A stretch of DNA of 14,388 bases from an uncultured Clostridium sp. (GTDB lineage: Bacteria; Bacillota_A; Clostridia; Lachnospirales; Lachnospiraceae): assembly GCA_947174825.1 (NCBI GenBank), contig CAMWKN010000005.1, forward strand, positions 1-14,388, read 5' to 3'. Numbering within the stretch: the stretch's first letter is position 1; every line of letters starts with the position of its first letter. The position numbers and the translations under genes were made by a program. The notes under the pieces were generated by a model. It ran no database searches, was not told the DNA's origin, and saw nothing but the letters and a program-made list of their open reading frames with translations. Shown here one piece after another: positions 1-7,340 of the stretch.

Positions 1-860
1 GTACTGGTACGGGTGCTGCTCCGGTGGTGGCAGAGATCTCCAAGGAGCTGGGGATTTTGACGGTAGGTATTGTTACCAAACCGTTTACTTTTGAGGCAAA
101 GAGTCGTATGAATAATGCCATATCCGGTATTGAGACGCTTCGGGAGAGTGTGGATACCTTAATTGTGATACCTAATGATAAATTATTACAGATTGTAGAC
201 AGACGTACTTCTATGCCGGATGCTTTGCGCAAGGCAGATGAAGTATTGCAGCAGGGTGTGCAGGGTATTACCGATCTGATTAATGTGCCTGGTCTGATTA
301 ACCTGGATTTTGCAGATGTACAGACGGTTATGAAGGATAAAGGTATTGCCCATATCGGTATTGGTACTGGTACTGGTGAAGATAAGTGCGTGGATGCGGT
401 GAAAGAAGCAGTGTCCAGTCCGTTGTTAGAGACGACTATTGAGGGAGCTTCCCATGTGATTCTGAATATTTCCGGAGATGTTGGATTGCAGGAGTCCTAT
501 GAGGCTGCTTCTTACATAGAAAATCTCACAGGAGAGAATACAAACATTATTTTTGGTGTAATGTGTGAGGACAGTGAGAGTGAATCCGTAAAGATTACGG
601 TTATTGCTACTGGCTTGGAGGAAGATGCTCTGGCATCAGTTTCCACAGACGCTACTCCGTCCTTCCTAAAGAATGTGAAACCAAAGACTAATTTCCCAAC
701 CAAGGAGGGTCAGATGTCTAGTCGTCCGGTTACCCCGTCTGCAATGGGAGCTTCTCAGACAGCTGCTACCAGAAAGCAGGCTCCATCATCTACTTCGACA
801 TATAATCGTCAGAATGATGAGGGTATTAAGATTCCGGAGTTTTTGCAACGGAAGCGCTAA
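1..860 (+). CDS. ftsZ: Cell division protein FtsZ, 3' part (5' end outside window)
   Basis: FtsZ is the tubulin-like GTPase that polymerises into the cytoplasmic Z-ring at the division site. The reading frame is open from base 3, so the start codon and the N-terminal nucleotide-binding segments lie upstream of the window. The first visible residues, [12 protein letters not shown], are the end of the tubulin/FtsZ signature GGGTGTG. Next come the [10 protein letters not shown] region, the NLDFADV segment (T7 synergy loop with catalytic Asp) and the C-terminal beta domain with [12 protein letters not shown] Ser/Thr/Gln-rich variable linker follows, and the protein ends in [11 protein letters not shown], which matches the conserved C-terminal peptide that binds FtsA and other partners. 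Both the C-terminal peptide and the stop codon are present, so the visible part is complete at the 3' end. Identification is firm; only the 5' boundary is unknown. Confidence 0.97.
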   Translation, partial: TGTGAAPVVAEISKELGILTVGIVTKPFTFEAKSRMNNAISGIETLRESVDTLIVIPNDKLLQIVDRRTSMPDALRKADEVLQQGVQGITDLINVPGLINLDFADVQTVMKDKGIAHIGIGTGTGEDKCVDAVKEAVSSPLLETTIEGASHVILNISGDVGLQESYEAASYIENLTGENTNIIFGVMCEDSESESVKITVIATGLEEDALASVSTDATPSFLKNVKPKTNFPTKEGQMSSRPVTPSAMGASQTAATRKQAPSSTSTYNRQNDEGIKIPEFLQRKR

Positions 861-918
861 GTTTTATTTTTGCCTGAAACATTGGTTTCTTAGTGTGGAA
901 CATATATAAATAAAATCA

Positions 919-954
919 AAATGGTTCGGAACGGAAGTCGTTTCCGAACCATTT
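919..954 (+). terminator. Hairpin after ftsZ, possible terminator
   Basis: A 13-bp perfect stem (919-931 with 942-954, core ATGGTTCGGAA) encloses a 10-nt loop, 58 nt after the ftsZ stop. It is a plausible transcription terminator or 3'-end stabiliser for ftsZ. However, no U-run follows, because its 3' arm runs straight into the next inverted repeat. On the opposite strand the A-rich stretch at 907-920 would read as a T-rich tail, so terminator function is uncertain on either strand. Confidence 0.45.
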
Positions 955-995
955 ATACTTTATAGGAAACTTTTCGTTTCCTATAAAGTATAAAT
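951..995. repeat. Perfect 20-bp inverted repeat with 5-nt spacer
   Basis: Bases 951-970 (ATTTATACTTTATAGGAAAC) are the exact reverse complement of 976-995, separated by TTTTC. The stem is AT-rich in its outer part and has no T-tract behind it. It shares bases 951-954 with the preceding hairpin, so the two cannot both form at full length. The rest of this 216-nt spacer (861-1076) holds a small 6-bp hairpin (CGTCAC ttt GTGACG, 1019-1033) and the ribosome site of the next gene, AGGGGT at about 1062-1067. No convincing promoter was found. Confidence 0.85.
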
Positions 996-1076
996 ATTTA
1001 TGTGTACAGCCAGGAAGACGTCACTTTGTGACGATGGTTGGTGCAGCACACTTTGTTTTGATAGGGGTAACGTGTT

Positions 1077-1889
1077 ATGGAAGATAATAATTTAAAAATA
1101 CTGAGGATTCGGAATCTGGCGCAGAGTCTGTTCATTGTGCTGGGAGTGCTTCTGATACAGATGCTGTGTGCTATGCTGTGGGTGGCGGTAGCGATTTTGC
1201 ATAATGCAACAGATCCAGATACCAGGTTGATGGAGATGTCAGTTGCTAGTGCCTTACTGACAATTCTTTGGTGTTCCCTTTTTTATTATCAGTCTGACTG
1301 GAGGATCTTTGCATATAGGAGAGTGTGTTCGGTTAAGACTGTTGTATCCATTCTGGGATTGGGAATGGGGGGATGTATTATAGTCGCCTTGGTGTTATCA
1401 TTTTTACAGACTATTTTTCCGGCGGCATTTGCCCAATATAGCAAAATTATGGATCAGTTTGGACGGGGAGACTTGGTAATTACTTTGCTATATACCATAG
1501 GGATCGTACCAGTGATGGAGGAGATGGTTTTTCGAGGTGCGGTTTTGGATCGTTTGCGGCTAGCGTCATATCCATTTTGGACGGCAAATTTAATACAGGC
1601 AGCTTTGTTTGGGATTTACCATATGAATCTGATACAGGGAATCTATGCGTTTCTGTGGGGAATCCTGCTGGGTTTGATTTATCAGGCAACAGGTTCGATA
1701 TTGGCTGATATTCTGGCACACATGATCTTTAATACCACAAACTATCTCTTAATGTGGCTGTTTCCTGCAGGTAAGGCAGTATCCATTCCATTATATATTG
1801 GAATATTTTTCCTTGGAATTATTTTCTTTGTGGTGGGTTTGTGCTATACTGTACAAGCATATAGGACTAGAAATTCCACTAAGACATAA
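1077..1889 (+). CDS. CPBP-family intramembrane metalloprotease (Abi/CAAX-protease-like)
   Basis: A 270-residue, very hydrophobic protein with about seven or eight probable membrane segments. The three CPBP motifs are present in order: EExxxR as EEMVFRG (E148, E149, R153), FxxxH as FGIYH (F178, H182) and HxxxN as HMIFN (H215, N219). In this family (CAAX prenyl endopeptidase, bacteriocin-processing and bacteriocin-immunity proteins) these residues form the active site inside the membrane, so the protein is predicted to be an active membrane protease or an Abi-type protein. The ATG is preceded by AGGGGT with about 9 nt spacing. It stands alone between ftsZ and the amylase fusion, with 72 nt to the next gene. 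No bacteriocin or prenylated partner is visible, so the substrate is unknown. Confidence 0.88.
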   Translation: MEDNNLKILRIRNLAQSLFIVLGVLLIQMLCAMLWVAVAILHNATDPDTRLMEMSVASALLTILWCSLFYYQSDWRIFAYRRVCSVKTVVSILGLGMGGCIIVALVLSFLQTIFPAAFAQYSKIMDQFGRGDLVITLLYTIGIVPVMEEMVFRGAVLDRLRLASYPFWTANLIQAALFGIYHMNLIQGIYAFLWGILLGLIYQATGSILADILAHMIFNTTNYLLMWLFPAGKAVSIPLYIGIFFLGIIFFVVGLCYTVQAYRTRNSTKT

Positions 1890-1961
1890 AAAACAGTATG
1901 CGAAGTGAAATTCAAACAAGTCTGAAAGAATATAAGGGAATAGAAAGGAAGGAAATGAAGT

Positions 1962-4139
1962 ATGGCATGGTATGATCAGGCAGTATTTTATCATATTTAT
2001 CCACTGGGATTATGTGGATGTGCACACGAGAACACAGGAGTGGCAGAGTCTCATTTTGACCAGCTGCGGGATTGGGCAGCACATGCGGCGAGGATTAATT
2101 ATACCGCGATTTATATTGGACCTCTGTTTGAATCGGTAGGACATGGTTATGAGACTATCGATTATCGTAAAGTAGACTGTCGTCTGGGAACAAACGATGA
2201 TTTTAAAGATTTTGTTTCCTATTGCCATGAGATTGGATTGCGTGTCATTGTGGATGGTGTGTTTAATCATGTGGGCAGAGAGTTCTTTGCATTTAAAGAT
2301 GTACAGGAAAAGAGGGAAGCTTCCCCATATTGCAGCTGGTTCTGTAATTTGAATTTTGGCGGCAATAATGAATATAACGATGGATTTTCTTATGAAAACT
2401 GGGGCGGCTATAATTTGTTAGTTAAGTTAAACCAGCAAAACCCGGATGTGCAGAATTACTTATTTGATGCGATTCGCTTCTGGGTAACCGAATTTGATAT
2501 TGATGGAATACGTCTGGATGCTGCGGATGTTCTGGATCATGGATTGATGCACAACATGCGCCAGTTGACTGACAGCTTGAAACCGGATTTCTGGCTGATG
2601 GGCGAAGTGATTCATGGAGATTACAGCCGTTGGGTCAATGACCAGAAACTTCATTCTGTCACTAATTATGAATTGCACAAGGGACTGTATTCCGGTCACA
2701 ACGATCACAACTATTTTGAAATTGCCCATTCGATTAAGCGTCAGTTGGGAATCTGCGGTGATTTTCGTCTGTACACTTTTATGGACAACCATGATGTGGA
2801 GCGTATTTATTCCAAATTAAACAACAAGGAGCATATGTTCCTGGTTACTTTGTTAAATTATACGGTTTATGGCATTCCGTCTATGTACTATGGATCTGAG
2901 TTTGGCATTGATGGGAGAAAGGAGAAAGGTTCTGACTGGAACCTGCGACCTTATCTGGATATCCGTGATTATGAGAATGCAGAAACGGATAATGTGATTA
3001 CCGCATTGTGCAAAAAGCTGGGACAGTTCAAAAAAGACTATCAGGAGTTGACTTATGGACGGTATCAAGAGTTGGCACTGACCAATCGCCAGTTTGCTTA
3101 TGGTAGAATTTTGGATGATACTGCAATGGTTATGGTATTAAATAATGATGACAACCCGGCAACGGTGGAATTGAATGCACCGGTGGGGGCACCGGAAGCC
3201 ACAGATTTACTAGGAATTGCAGAGCGTGTTCAATATGAAAATGGACATTTGAGCGTGAGCTTACCGGCAAATCGAGGTACGGTTATTTATTTGGGATCTA
3301 AGGTGGCTGTACAGACGGATTTATCTGATCAGAAGGTAGATACCCCGGTATCGTCTACAGCAGAAAAACAGAATGCTTCTGCTGCCTTGGATTCCGGACA
3401 GAAGGATCAGCAGGAAAGTGTCCGTGAAAATGGACAGAGTGATGTGGCAAACAATGTCCCAGTTAATGGACAGAGTGGAATGGTAAACGATGTCCCGGTT
3501 GATGGACAGAATGACACACCATTAAAGGTTTTGATTATCAATGGATCGCCACATGCCAATGGTTCTACAGCGTTGGCTCTGCGTGAGGCAGAAAAAACTT
3601 TACAGGAGCAGGGCATTGAAACAGAGATGATTCAGGTGGGGCATCTGGATATCCGTAGCTGTATCGGCTGTGGACAGTGCGGCGGGAAGGGAAGTTGTGT
3701 CTTTGACGATATAGTGAATGAAACAGCGGCAAAATTTGAGCAGGCAGATGGGCTTCTGGTAGGTTCCCCAGTGTATTATGCTTCTGCTAACGCAACATTG
3801 GTGGCATTCCTGACCAGATTATTCTACAGCACACCATTTGACAAGCGAATGAAGGTAGGTGCAGCGGTGGTTTCTGCCAGAAGAGGAGGAAACTCTGCTA
3901 CATTCGATGAGCTGAATAAGTTCTTTACCATCAGCGGTATGCCAGTGGCATCCAGCCAGTACTGGAACAGTATTCACGGCAATAATGCCCAGGAAGCAGC
4001 GCAGGATGGTGAGGGATTACAGGTAATGCGTGCCCTGGGACGGAATATGGGATTCCTGGTTAAGAGCATTGCTCTTGGAAAACAGAAATATGGTTTGCCA
4101 AAGGAAGAGGAGCGCATTCGCACTAACTTTATCCGTTGA
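1962..4139 (+). CDS. Fusion: GH13 alpha-amylase-type enzyme plus flavodoxin-fold iron-sulfur flavoprotein domain
   Basis: This 725-residue protein combines two unrelated enzyme types. Residues 1 to about 445 form a GH13 glycoside hydrolase with all conserved regions: DGVFNH (98-103), GIRLDAAD with nucleophile D186, acid/base E215 in GEV, and DNHD with H277 and D278. A short C-terminal beta domain ends this part. Residues about 446-520 form a polar Gln/Asn/Asp/Ser linker with 12-residue repeats. From about 521, KVLIINGSPHANGST is the FMN-phosphate-binding start of the NADPH-dependent FMN reductase/flavodoxin_2 fold. C567-x2-C570-x2-C573-x5-C579 matches the cluster-binding spacing of iron-sulfur flavoproteins. 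GSPVYYASAN is a further flavin-contact segment. There is no signal peptide, so the protein is probably cytoplasmic and acts on imported maltodextrin-like oligosaccharides. The ATG follows AAGGAAGG (about 1945-1952). Substrate, electron donor and the reason for the fusion are not known. Both domains look intact. Confidence 0.9.
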   Translation: MAWYDQAVFYHIYPLGLCGCAHENTGVAESHFDQLRDWAAHAARINYTAIYIGPLFESVGHGYETIDYRKVDCRLGTNDDFKDFVSYCHEIGLRVIVDGVFNHVGREFFAFKDVQEKREASPYCSWFCNLNFGGNNEYNDGFSYENWGGYNLLVKLNQQNPDVQNYLFDAIRFWVTEFDIDGIRLDAADVLDHGLMHNMRQLTDSLKPDFWLMGEVIHGDYSRWVNDQKLHSVTNYELHKGLYSGHNDHNYFEIAHSIKRQLGICGDFRLYTFMDNHDVERIYSKLNNKEHMFLVTLLNYTVYGIPSMYYGSEFGIDGRKEKGSDWNLRPYLDIRDYENAETDNVITALCKKLGQFKKDYQELTYGRYQELALTNRQFAYGRILDDTAMVMVLNNDDNPATVELNAPVGAPEATDLLGIAERVQYENGHLSVSLPANRGTVIYLGSKVAVQTDLSDQKVDTPVSSTAEKQNASAALDSGQKDQQESVRENGQSDVANNVPVNGQSGMVNDVPVDGQNDTPLKVLIINGSPHANGSTALALREAEKTLQEQGIETEMIQVGHLDIRSCIGCGQCGGKGSCVFDDIVNETAAKFEQADGLLVGSPVYYASANATLVAFLTRLFYSTPFDKRMKVGAAVVSARRGGNSATFDELNKFFTISGMPVASSQYWNSIHGNNAQEAAQDGEGLQVMRALGRNMGFLVKSIALGKQKYGLPKEEERIRTNFIR
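3429..3521 (+). repeat. In-frame 36-nt tandem repeats encoding the interdomain linker
   Basis: Two full 36-nt units (3429-3464, 3465-3500) and a partial third (from 3501) encode NGQSDVANNVPV, NGQSGMVNDVPV and DGQNDTP. They lie in the linker between the GH13 and flavodoxin-like domains. Unit length is a multiple of three, so copy number could change without breaking the frame. The copies have already diverged at several positions. Confidence 0.85.
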
Positions 4140-4144
4140 AAAAA

Positions 4145-4250
4145 GAGTTAAAGTTTCACTAATACCTGGCTTGGCCAGGTAAAGTGAAACTAAGTTAACT
4201 CTGGAAGAAATTTGCAACAGCATAAAATGCTGTGCAATTTCTTCGTATCA
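4145..4250 (+). repeat. Composite structured intergenic element, copy A
   Basis: It begins 5 nt after the amylase-fusion stop codon. Outer stem GAGTTAA (4145-4151) pairs with TTAACTC (4195-4201). Inside it AGTTTCACT (4152-4160) pairs with AGTGAAACT (4183-4191), and CCTGGC (4165-4170) with GCCAGG (4174-4179). Directly after it a second hairpin, 4204-4223 with 4227-4244 (two single-base bulges, loop AAA), starts with GAAGAA and ends TTCTTC followed by GTATC. The boundaries CTCTGGAAGAA and TTCTTCGTATC recur in copy B after hydA. No U-tract is present, so simple intrinsic termination is not evident. The remainder up to the next gene holds only its ribosome site. I saw no T-box or other known riboswitch core. 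Confidence 0.75.
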
Positions 4251-4323
4251 AGATTTGGTAGTTAGTGATGTGTGGAAGGGGAATAGATTACAGCGCTTAT
4301 GCAGCGCAGAAATGAGGTTGATT

Positions 4324-5562
4324 ATGAAAGCAACACCCGTGAAGGGAACGAGGGATTATCTCCCGAAGGAAGTGCGTATTCGGGATTATCTGCAGGATGT
4401 GATTCGGCAGACATATGAAGAATCTGGCTTTGAACGGATTACCACACCGATTTTGGAGGATGCGGTTAATCTGGACAAAAGTGAGGGTGGGGAGAATCTG
4501 AATCTGATTTTTAAGGTGTTGAAACGAGGTCAAAAATTATTTTCCGCATTACAGAACGATTCTGTGACAGAGAAGGAACTGTCGGATATGGGACTTCGCT
4601 ATGATCTGACACTGCCTTTATCCCGCTACTATGCCAATAACCGGAATGCATTAATGGCGCCTTTTAAGGTAATACAGATGGATCGGGTTTATCGGGCGGA
4701 ACGTCCACAAAAGGGACGTTTACGGGAATTTATGCAGTGTGATATTGATATTATTGGTAATGCTTCTGCCGATGCGGAGGTAGAATTGATTCTGACTACC
4801 ACCAAGGCGTTGGAGAGAGTGGGCATTAAAGAGTATACGGTTAAAATCAACGACAGACGAATCCTGAAATCTATCTTTAGTTATGCAGGATTTTCTGAGG
4901 AGGATCATGAGAAACTGGCGATCATTTTTGATAAGCTGGATAAAATTGGGATTAATGGTGTGCAGGCTGAGTTGACAGAGAACGGTTTTGCAGAAGAAGC
5001 GGTTACCAAGTTTATTTGCTTATTTGAAAGTGGATCTCTGGATCTGGATACGGTTGCGAAGGTATGTGATGCGGAGTATATCACATCTTTGCAGTATATT
5101 ATGGATACGGTACAGACAGCATCTGGTGGAAATATTGCACTGGAGTTTACGCCTTCTCTGGTACGGGGACAGGGGTATTATACTGGTACCATCTTTGAAG
5201 TGGAAGCACAGGGATACAGCGGAGCTGTTGCCGGTGGTGGACGTTATGATAATCTGATTGGCAAGTTTCTGAATGAGGATATTCCGGCAGTAGGATTTTC
5301 CATCGGTTTTGAACGGATTTTCGGTATTTTGATGGAGCAGGAATATACCATTCCAGGGCAGAAAAAACGTATAGCTGTCTTTTATGATACAGATACTTAT
5401 GCACAGGCGCTTGCCTATGCTGAGGAATTGCGGCAGGAGTATCTGGTATCGGTAATTGCCAGACCAAAGAAACTGGGTAAGTTTTTGAATCGCCTGGAGT
5501 CGGATGGGTATGATGGCTTTGCTGTTTATGGTCAGGAAGATGGTGTGAAATTATTTTCATAA
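4324..5562 (+). CDS. hisS: Histidyl-tRNA synthetase family protein, short form
   Basis: A 412-residue class II aminoacyl-tRNA synthetase-type protein, predicted to charge tRNA-His in the cytoplasm. It opens with the typical TPVKGTRDYLPKE. Motif 2 is YRAERPQKGRLREFMQCD (123-140, with R124). The histidine-specific segment LVRGQGYYTGTIFE keeps the substrate-binding arginine (R281). Motif 3 is GGGRYDNL with GFSIGFERI (E330, R331). A short anticodon-binding-like domain ends at KLFS. Retention of the motif 2 and LVRG arginines argues against a HisZ-type regulatory subunit, which usually loses them. The C-terminal domain is shorter than in E. coli HisRS, as I recall for some Clostridia. ATG 4324 is chosen because GAGG (4314-4317) lies 6 nt upstream and the family N-terminus starts there; upstream in-frame codons reach into the structured spacer. 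No his genes are nearby. A paralogue with another role remains possible. Confidence 0.8.
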   Translation: MKATPVKGTRDYLPKEVRIRDYLQDVIRQTYEESGFERITTPILEDAVNLDKSEGGENLNLIFKVLKRGQKLFSALQNDSVTEKELSDMGLRYDLTLPLSRYYANNRNALMAPFKVIQMDRVYRAERPQKGRLREFMQCDIDIIGNASADAEVELILTTTKALERVGIKEYTVKINDRRILKSIFSYAGFSEEDHEKLAIIFDKLDKIGINGVQAELTENGFAEEAVTKFICLFESGSLDLDTVAKVCDAEYITSLQYIMDTVQTASGGNIALEFTPSLVRGQGYYTGTIFEVEAQGYSGAVAGGGRYDNLIGKFLNEDIPAVGFSIGFERIFGILMEQEYTIPGQKKRIAVFYDTDTYAQALAYAEELRQEYLVSVIARPKKLGKFLNRLESDGYDGFAVYGQEDGVKLFS

Positions 5563-5578
5563 GGAACTGTGAATAAAG

Positions 5579-5757
5579 GAATGGAACAAGTTGTCTAAAT
5601 TAGTTATTGTTTATTTACAGTTCGAAAATTGACTTATTGATGGGAATAGTGTACTATATGCCTATATTTGCTTTTCGAATGGAACTCAGGAATACGATTT
5701 TGGTATTATCATTCGAATGGCAATGAATAGAGCCGGATGATCCGGTGAGAATGGAAC
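5579..5757 (+). repeat. Three copies of GAATGGAAC in the asd leader
   Basis: The nonamer GAATGGAAC occurs at 5579-5587, 5677-5685 and 5749-5757, with a near-copy GAATGGCAA at 5715-5723, all in the same orientation within 180 nt upstream of asd. The last copy lies immediately before the ribosome site. A hairpin CCGGA-tga-TCCGG (5733-5745) sits just upstream of it. GAACTGTGAATAAA (5564-5577) can pair, with one G-U, with 5610-5623 across a 32-nt loop. Function is unknown; I did not recognise a lysine riboswitch core here. Confidence 0.55.
5629..5657 (+). promoter_or_regulatory. Candidate sigma-70-type promoter for asd
   Basis: TTGACT (5629-5634, five of six to the -35 consensus), a 17-nt spacer, and TACTAT (5652-5657, four of six to the -10 consensus). 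Transcription would start near 5664 and give a leader of about 105 nt before the asd start codon. This is the best promoter match I noticed in the window, and it was judged by eye only. Confidence 0.5.
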
Positions 5758-5770
5758 ATTGGAGGAAGCT

Positions 5771-6868
5771 ATGGATAAGAAGTTAAAAGTGGGTATCCTG
5801 GGTGGTACAGGTATGGTAGGGCAGAGATTTATTTCTCTGTTAGAGAATCATCCTTGGTTTGAGGTGGTAACCATTGCGGCAAGTCCACGCAGCGCAGGCA
5901 AAACCTATGAGGAAGCTATTGGAGGACGTTGGAAAATGCTGACTCCAATGCCGGAGAAAGTCAAGAAAATCGTGGTTCAGGACGTCAGTGACGTGGCTGC
6001 GGTTGCATCTTCCGTGGATTTTGTATTCAGTGCTGTGGATATGACCAAAGAAGAAATAAAAAAGATTGAAGAGGAGTATGCTAAGACAGAGACACCAGTG
6101 GTATCCAATAATAGTGCCCATCGATGGACACCGGATGTACCGATGGTGGTGCCGGAGTTGAATCCGGAGCATTTAGAAGTTATTGAATCCCAGAAGAAGC
6201 GTCTGGGAACAACCAGAGGTTTTATCGCTGTCAAGCCAAATTGTTCTATCCAGAGTTATACACCGGCATTGCATGCTTTGAAGATGGCGGGCTTTGAGCC
6301 TGAGACTGTGGTGGCTACCACTTATCAGGCGATCTCAGGTGCTGGTAAGAACTTTAAGGACTGGCCAGAGATGGAACATAATATTATTCCTTTCATTGGC
6401 GGTGAAGAAGAGAAAAGTGAGCAGGAACCGCTGCGAATCTGGGGACATGTGGAAAACGGTGAAGTGGTGAAAGCGGATGGTCCGGTGATTACTACGCAGT
6501 GTATCCGTGTTCCTGTATTGGATGGACATACGGCTGCTGTCTTTGTGACATTCCAGGAGGGCAAGAAGCCGACGAAAGAGCAGATCTTAAAGGCATGGAA
6601 GGAGTTCCGGGGCTTGCCGCAGGAGTTGAACCTGCCAAGTGCACCGAAACAGTTTATCCAATATCGTGAAGAGGATGATCGTCCACAGGTATCTCAGGAT
6701 GTTAATTATGAAAATGGATTTGGTGTGTCCATGGGACGTCTGCGTGAAGACACAGTATTTGATTATAAGTTTGTGGGCTTATCTCACAATACGGTACGTG
6801 GTGCCGCAGGTGGAGCTGTATTGACAGCAGAGTTGTTGACGGCAAAGGAATACATTAAAGCCAAATAA
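5771..6868 (+). CDS. asd: Aspartate-semialdehyde dehydrogenase
   Basis: A 365-residue enzyme that reduces aspartyl-4-phosphate to aspartate 4-semialdehyde with NADPH, the branch point towards lysine/diaminopimelate, threonine and methionine. The N-terminal dinucleotide-binding motif is GILGGTGMVGQRF (8-20). The catalytic cysteine is C158 in KPNCS, and H253 in RVPVLDGH fits the conserved active-site histidine. SNNSAHR and the AVKPNCS context resemble the archaeal/fungal-type branch of the family rather than the E. coli type. ATG 5771 is chosen because GGAGGAAG lies just upstream; a TTG at 5759 is in frame but would put the ribosome site inside the coding region. It has its own promoter candidate and a 60-nt gap to the next gene. 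Other lysine-pathway genes are not in the window. Confidence 0.95.
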   Translation: MDKKLKVGILGGTGMVGQRFISLLENHPWFEVVTIAASPRSAGKTYEEAIGGRWKMLTPMPEKVKKIVVQDVSDVAAVASSVDFVFSAVDMTKEEIKKIEEEYAKTETPVVSNNSAHRWTPDVPMVVPELNPEHLEVIESQKKRLGTTRGFIAVKPNCSIQSYTPALHALKMAGFEPETVVATTYQAISGAGKNFKDWPEMEHNIIPFIGGEEEKSEQEPLRIWGHVENGEVVKADGPVITTQCIRVPVLDGHTAAVFVTFQEGKKPTKEQILKAWKEFRGLPQELNLPSAPKQFIQYREEDDRPQVSQDVNYENGFGVSMGRLREDTVFDYKFVGLSHNTVRGAAGGAVLTAELLTAKEYIKAK

Positions 6869-6928
6869 GAGTTAAAACAAGATATTGATGGACTGAAAAT
6901 AATATTGCAAGAGAATAGGGGGTAACTA

Positions 6929-7333
6929 ATGGAACGTTATCGTATTCTGGTAAAAGGAATTGTGAAACGGGATGACCGGTATCTCATAGTTGAGAAATGG
7001 TATGATGACAATATCATTGAGCCTTATCAATGGGAGTTTGTGGATGGGGAAGCAGAGTTTGGTGAATCTCCGGATGCGGCTGTGGTTCGTATTGTACAGG
7101 AACAGACTGGTCTGATTACCGTAGTGGATCATGTATTATATACATGGACTTTTATGATTGGATCAGAATGTAACTTGGGACTGGCATATCTGTGTCTGAC
7201 GGATATGGAGGAAGACGGCGTGCAGTTGTCTGAGGATTTACGTGATGCCAAATGGATTTTACCATCGGATTTTGACGAATGGATTAATAACAATAAGATG
7301 TTAGAAGATCTAGAGAATGCAGAGATTTTTTAA
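6929..7333 (+). CDS. Nudix-fold protein with a degenerate Nudix box
   Basis: A 134-residue protein with the size and layout of a single Nudix domain. The start GxxxxxExxxxxxxR is intact (G40, E46, R54), and G61-L62 ends the box. However, the core REUxEExGU reads R54-I-V-Q-E-Q-T-G-L62: the glutamate after the arginine is Ile55, and the second of the EE pair is Gln59. In MutT-type enzymes those glutamates bind the catalytic metal, so normal pyrophosphohydrolase activity is doubtful. It could be a binding or regulatory domain, or use other ligands. ATG 6929 has a strong AGGGGGT 5-6 nt upstream. It lies 60 nt after asd without an evident promoter, so it is probably co-transcribed with asd, and a terminator follows its stop codon. 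The substrate is unknown. Confidence 0.7.
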   Translation: MERYRILVKGIVKRDDRYLIVEKWYDDNIIEPYQWEFVDGEAEFGESPDAAVVRIVQEQTGLITVVDHVLYTWTFMIGSECNLGLAYLCLTDMEEDGVQLSEDLRDAKWILPSDFDEWINNNKMLEDLENAEIF

Positions 7334-7340
7334 GGGTTAT

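Noticed and set aside
4255..4323. Upstream extension of the histidyl-tRNA synthetase frame
   Set aside because: The family N-terminus aligns from ATG 4324, which has GAGG 6 nt upstream; the extension lacks a ribosome site and begins just after the structured element.
4140..4323. T-box leader upstream of the histidyl-tRNA synthetase gene
   Set aside because: Hairpins are present, but I found neither the T-box core with its GGTGG bulge nor a following terminator with a U-run.
5563..5770. Lysine riboswitch upstream of asd
   Set aside because: The spacer is about 208 nt long with weak helices only; I could not find the conserved multi-helix L-box core.
5759..5770. TTG start for asd four codons upstream
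   Set aside because: The GGAGG ribosome site would then lie within the coding region; ATG 5771 has correct spacing to it.
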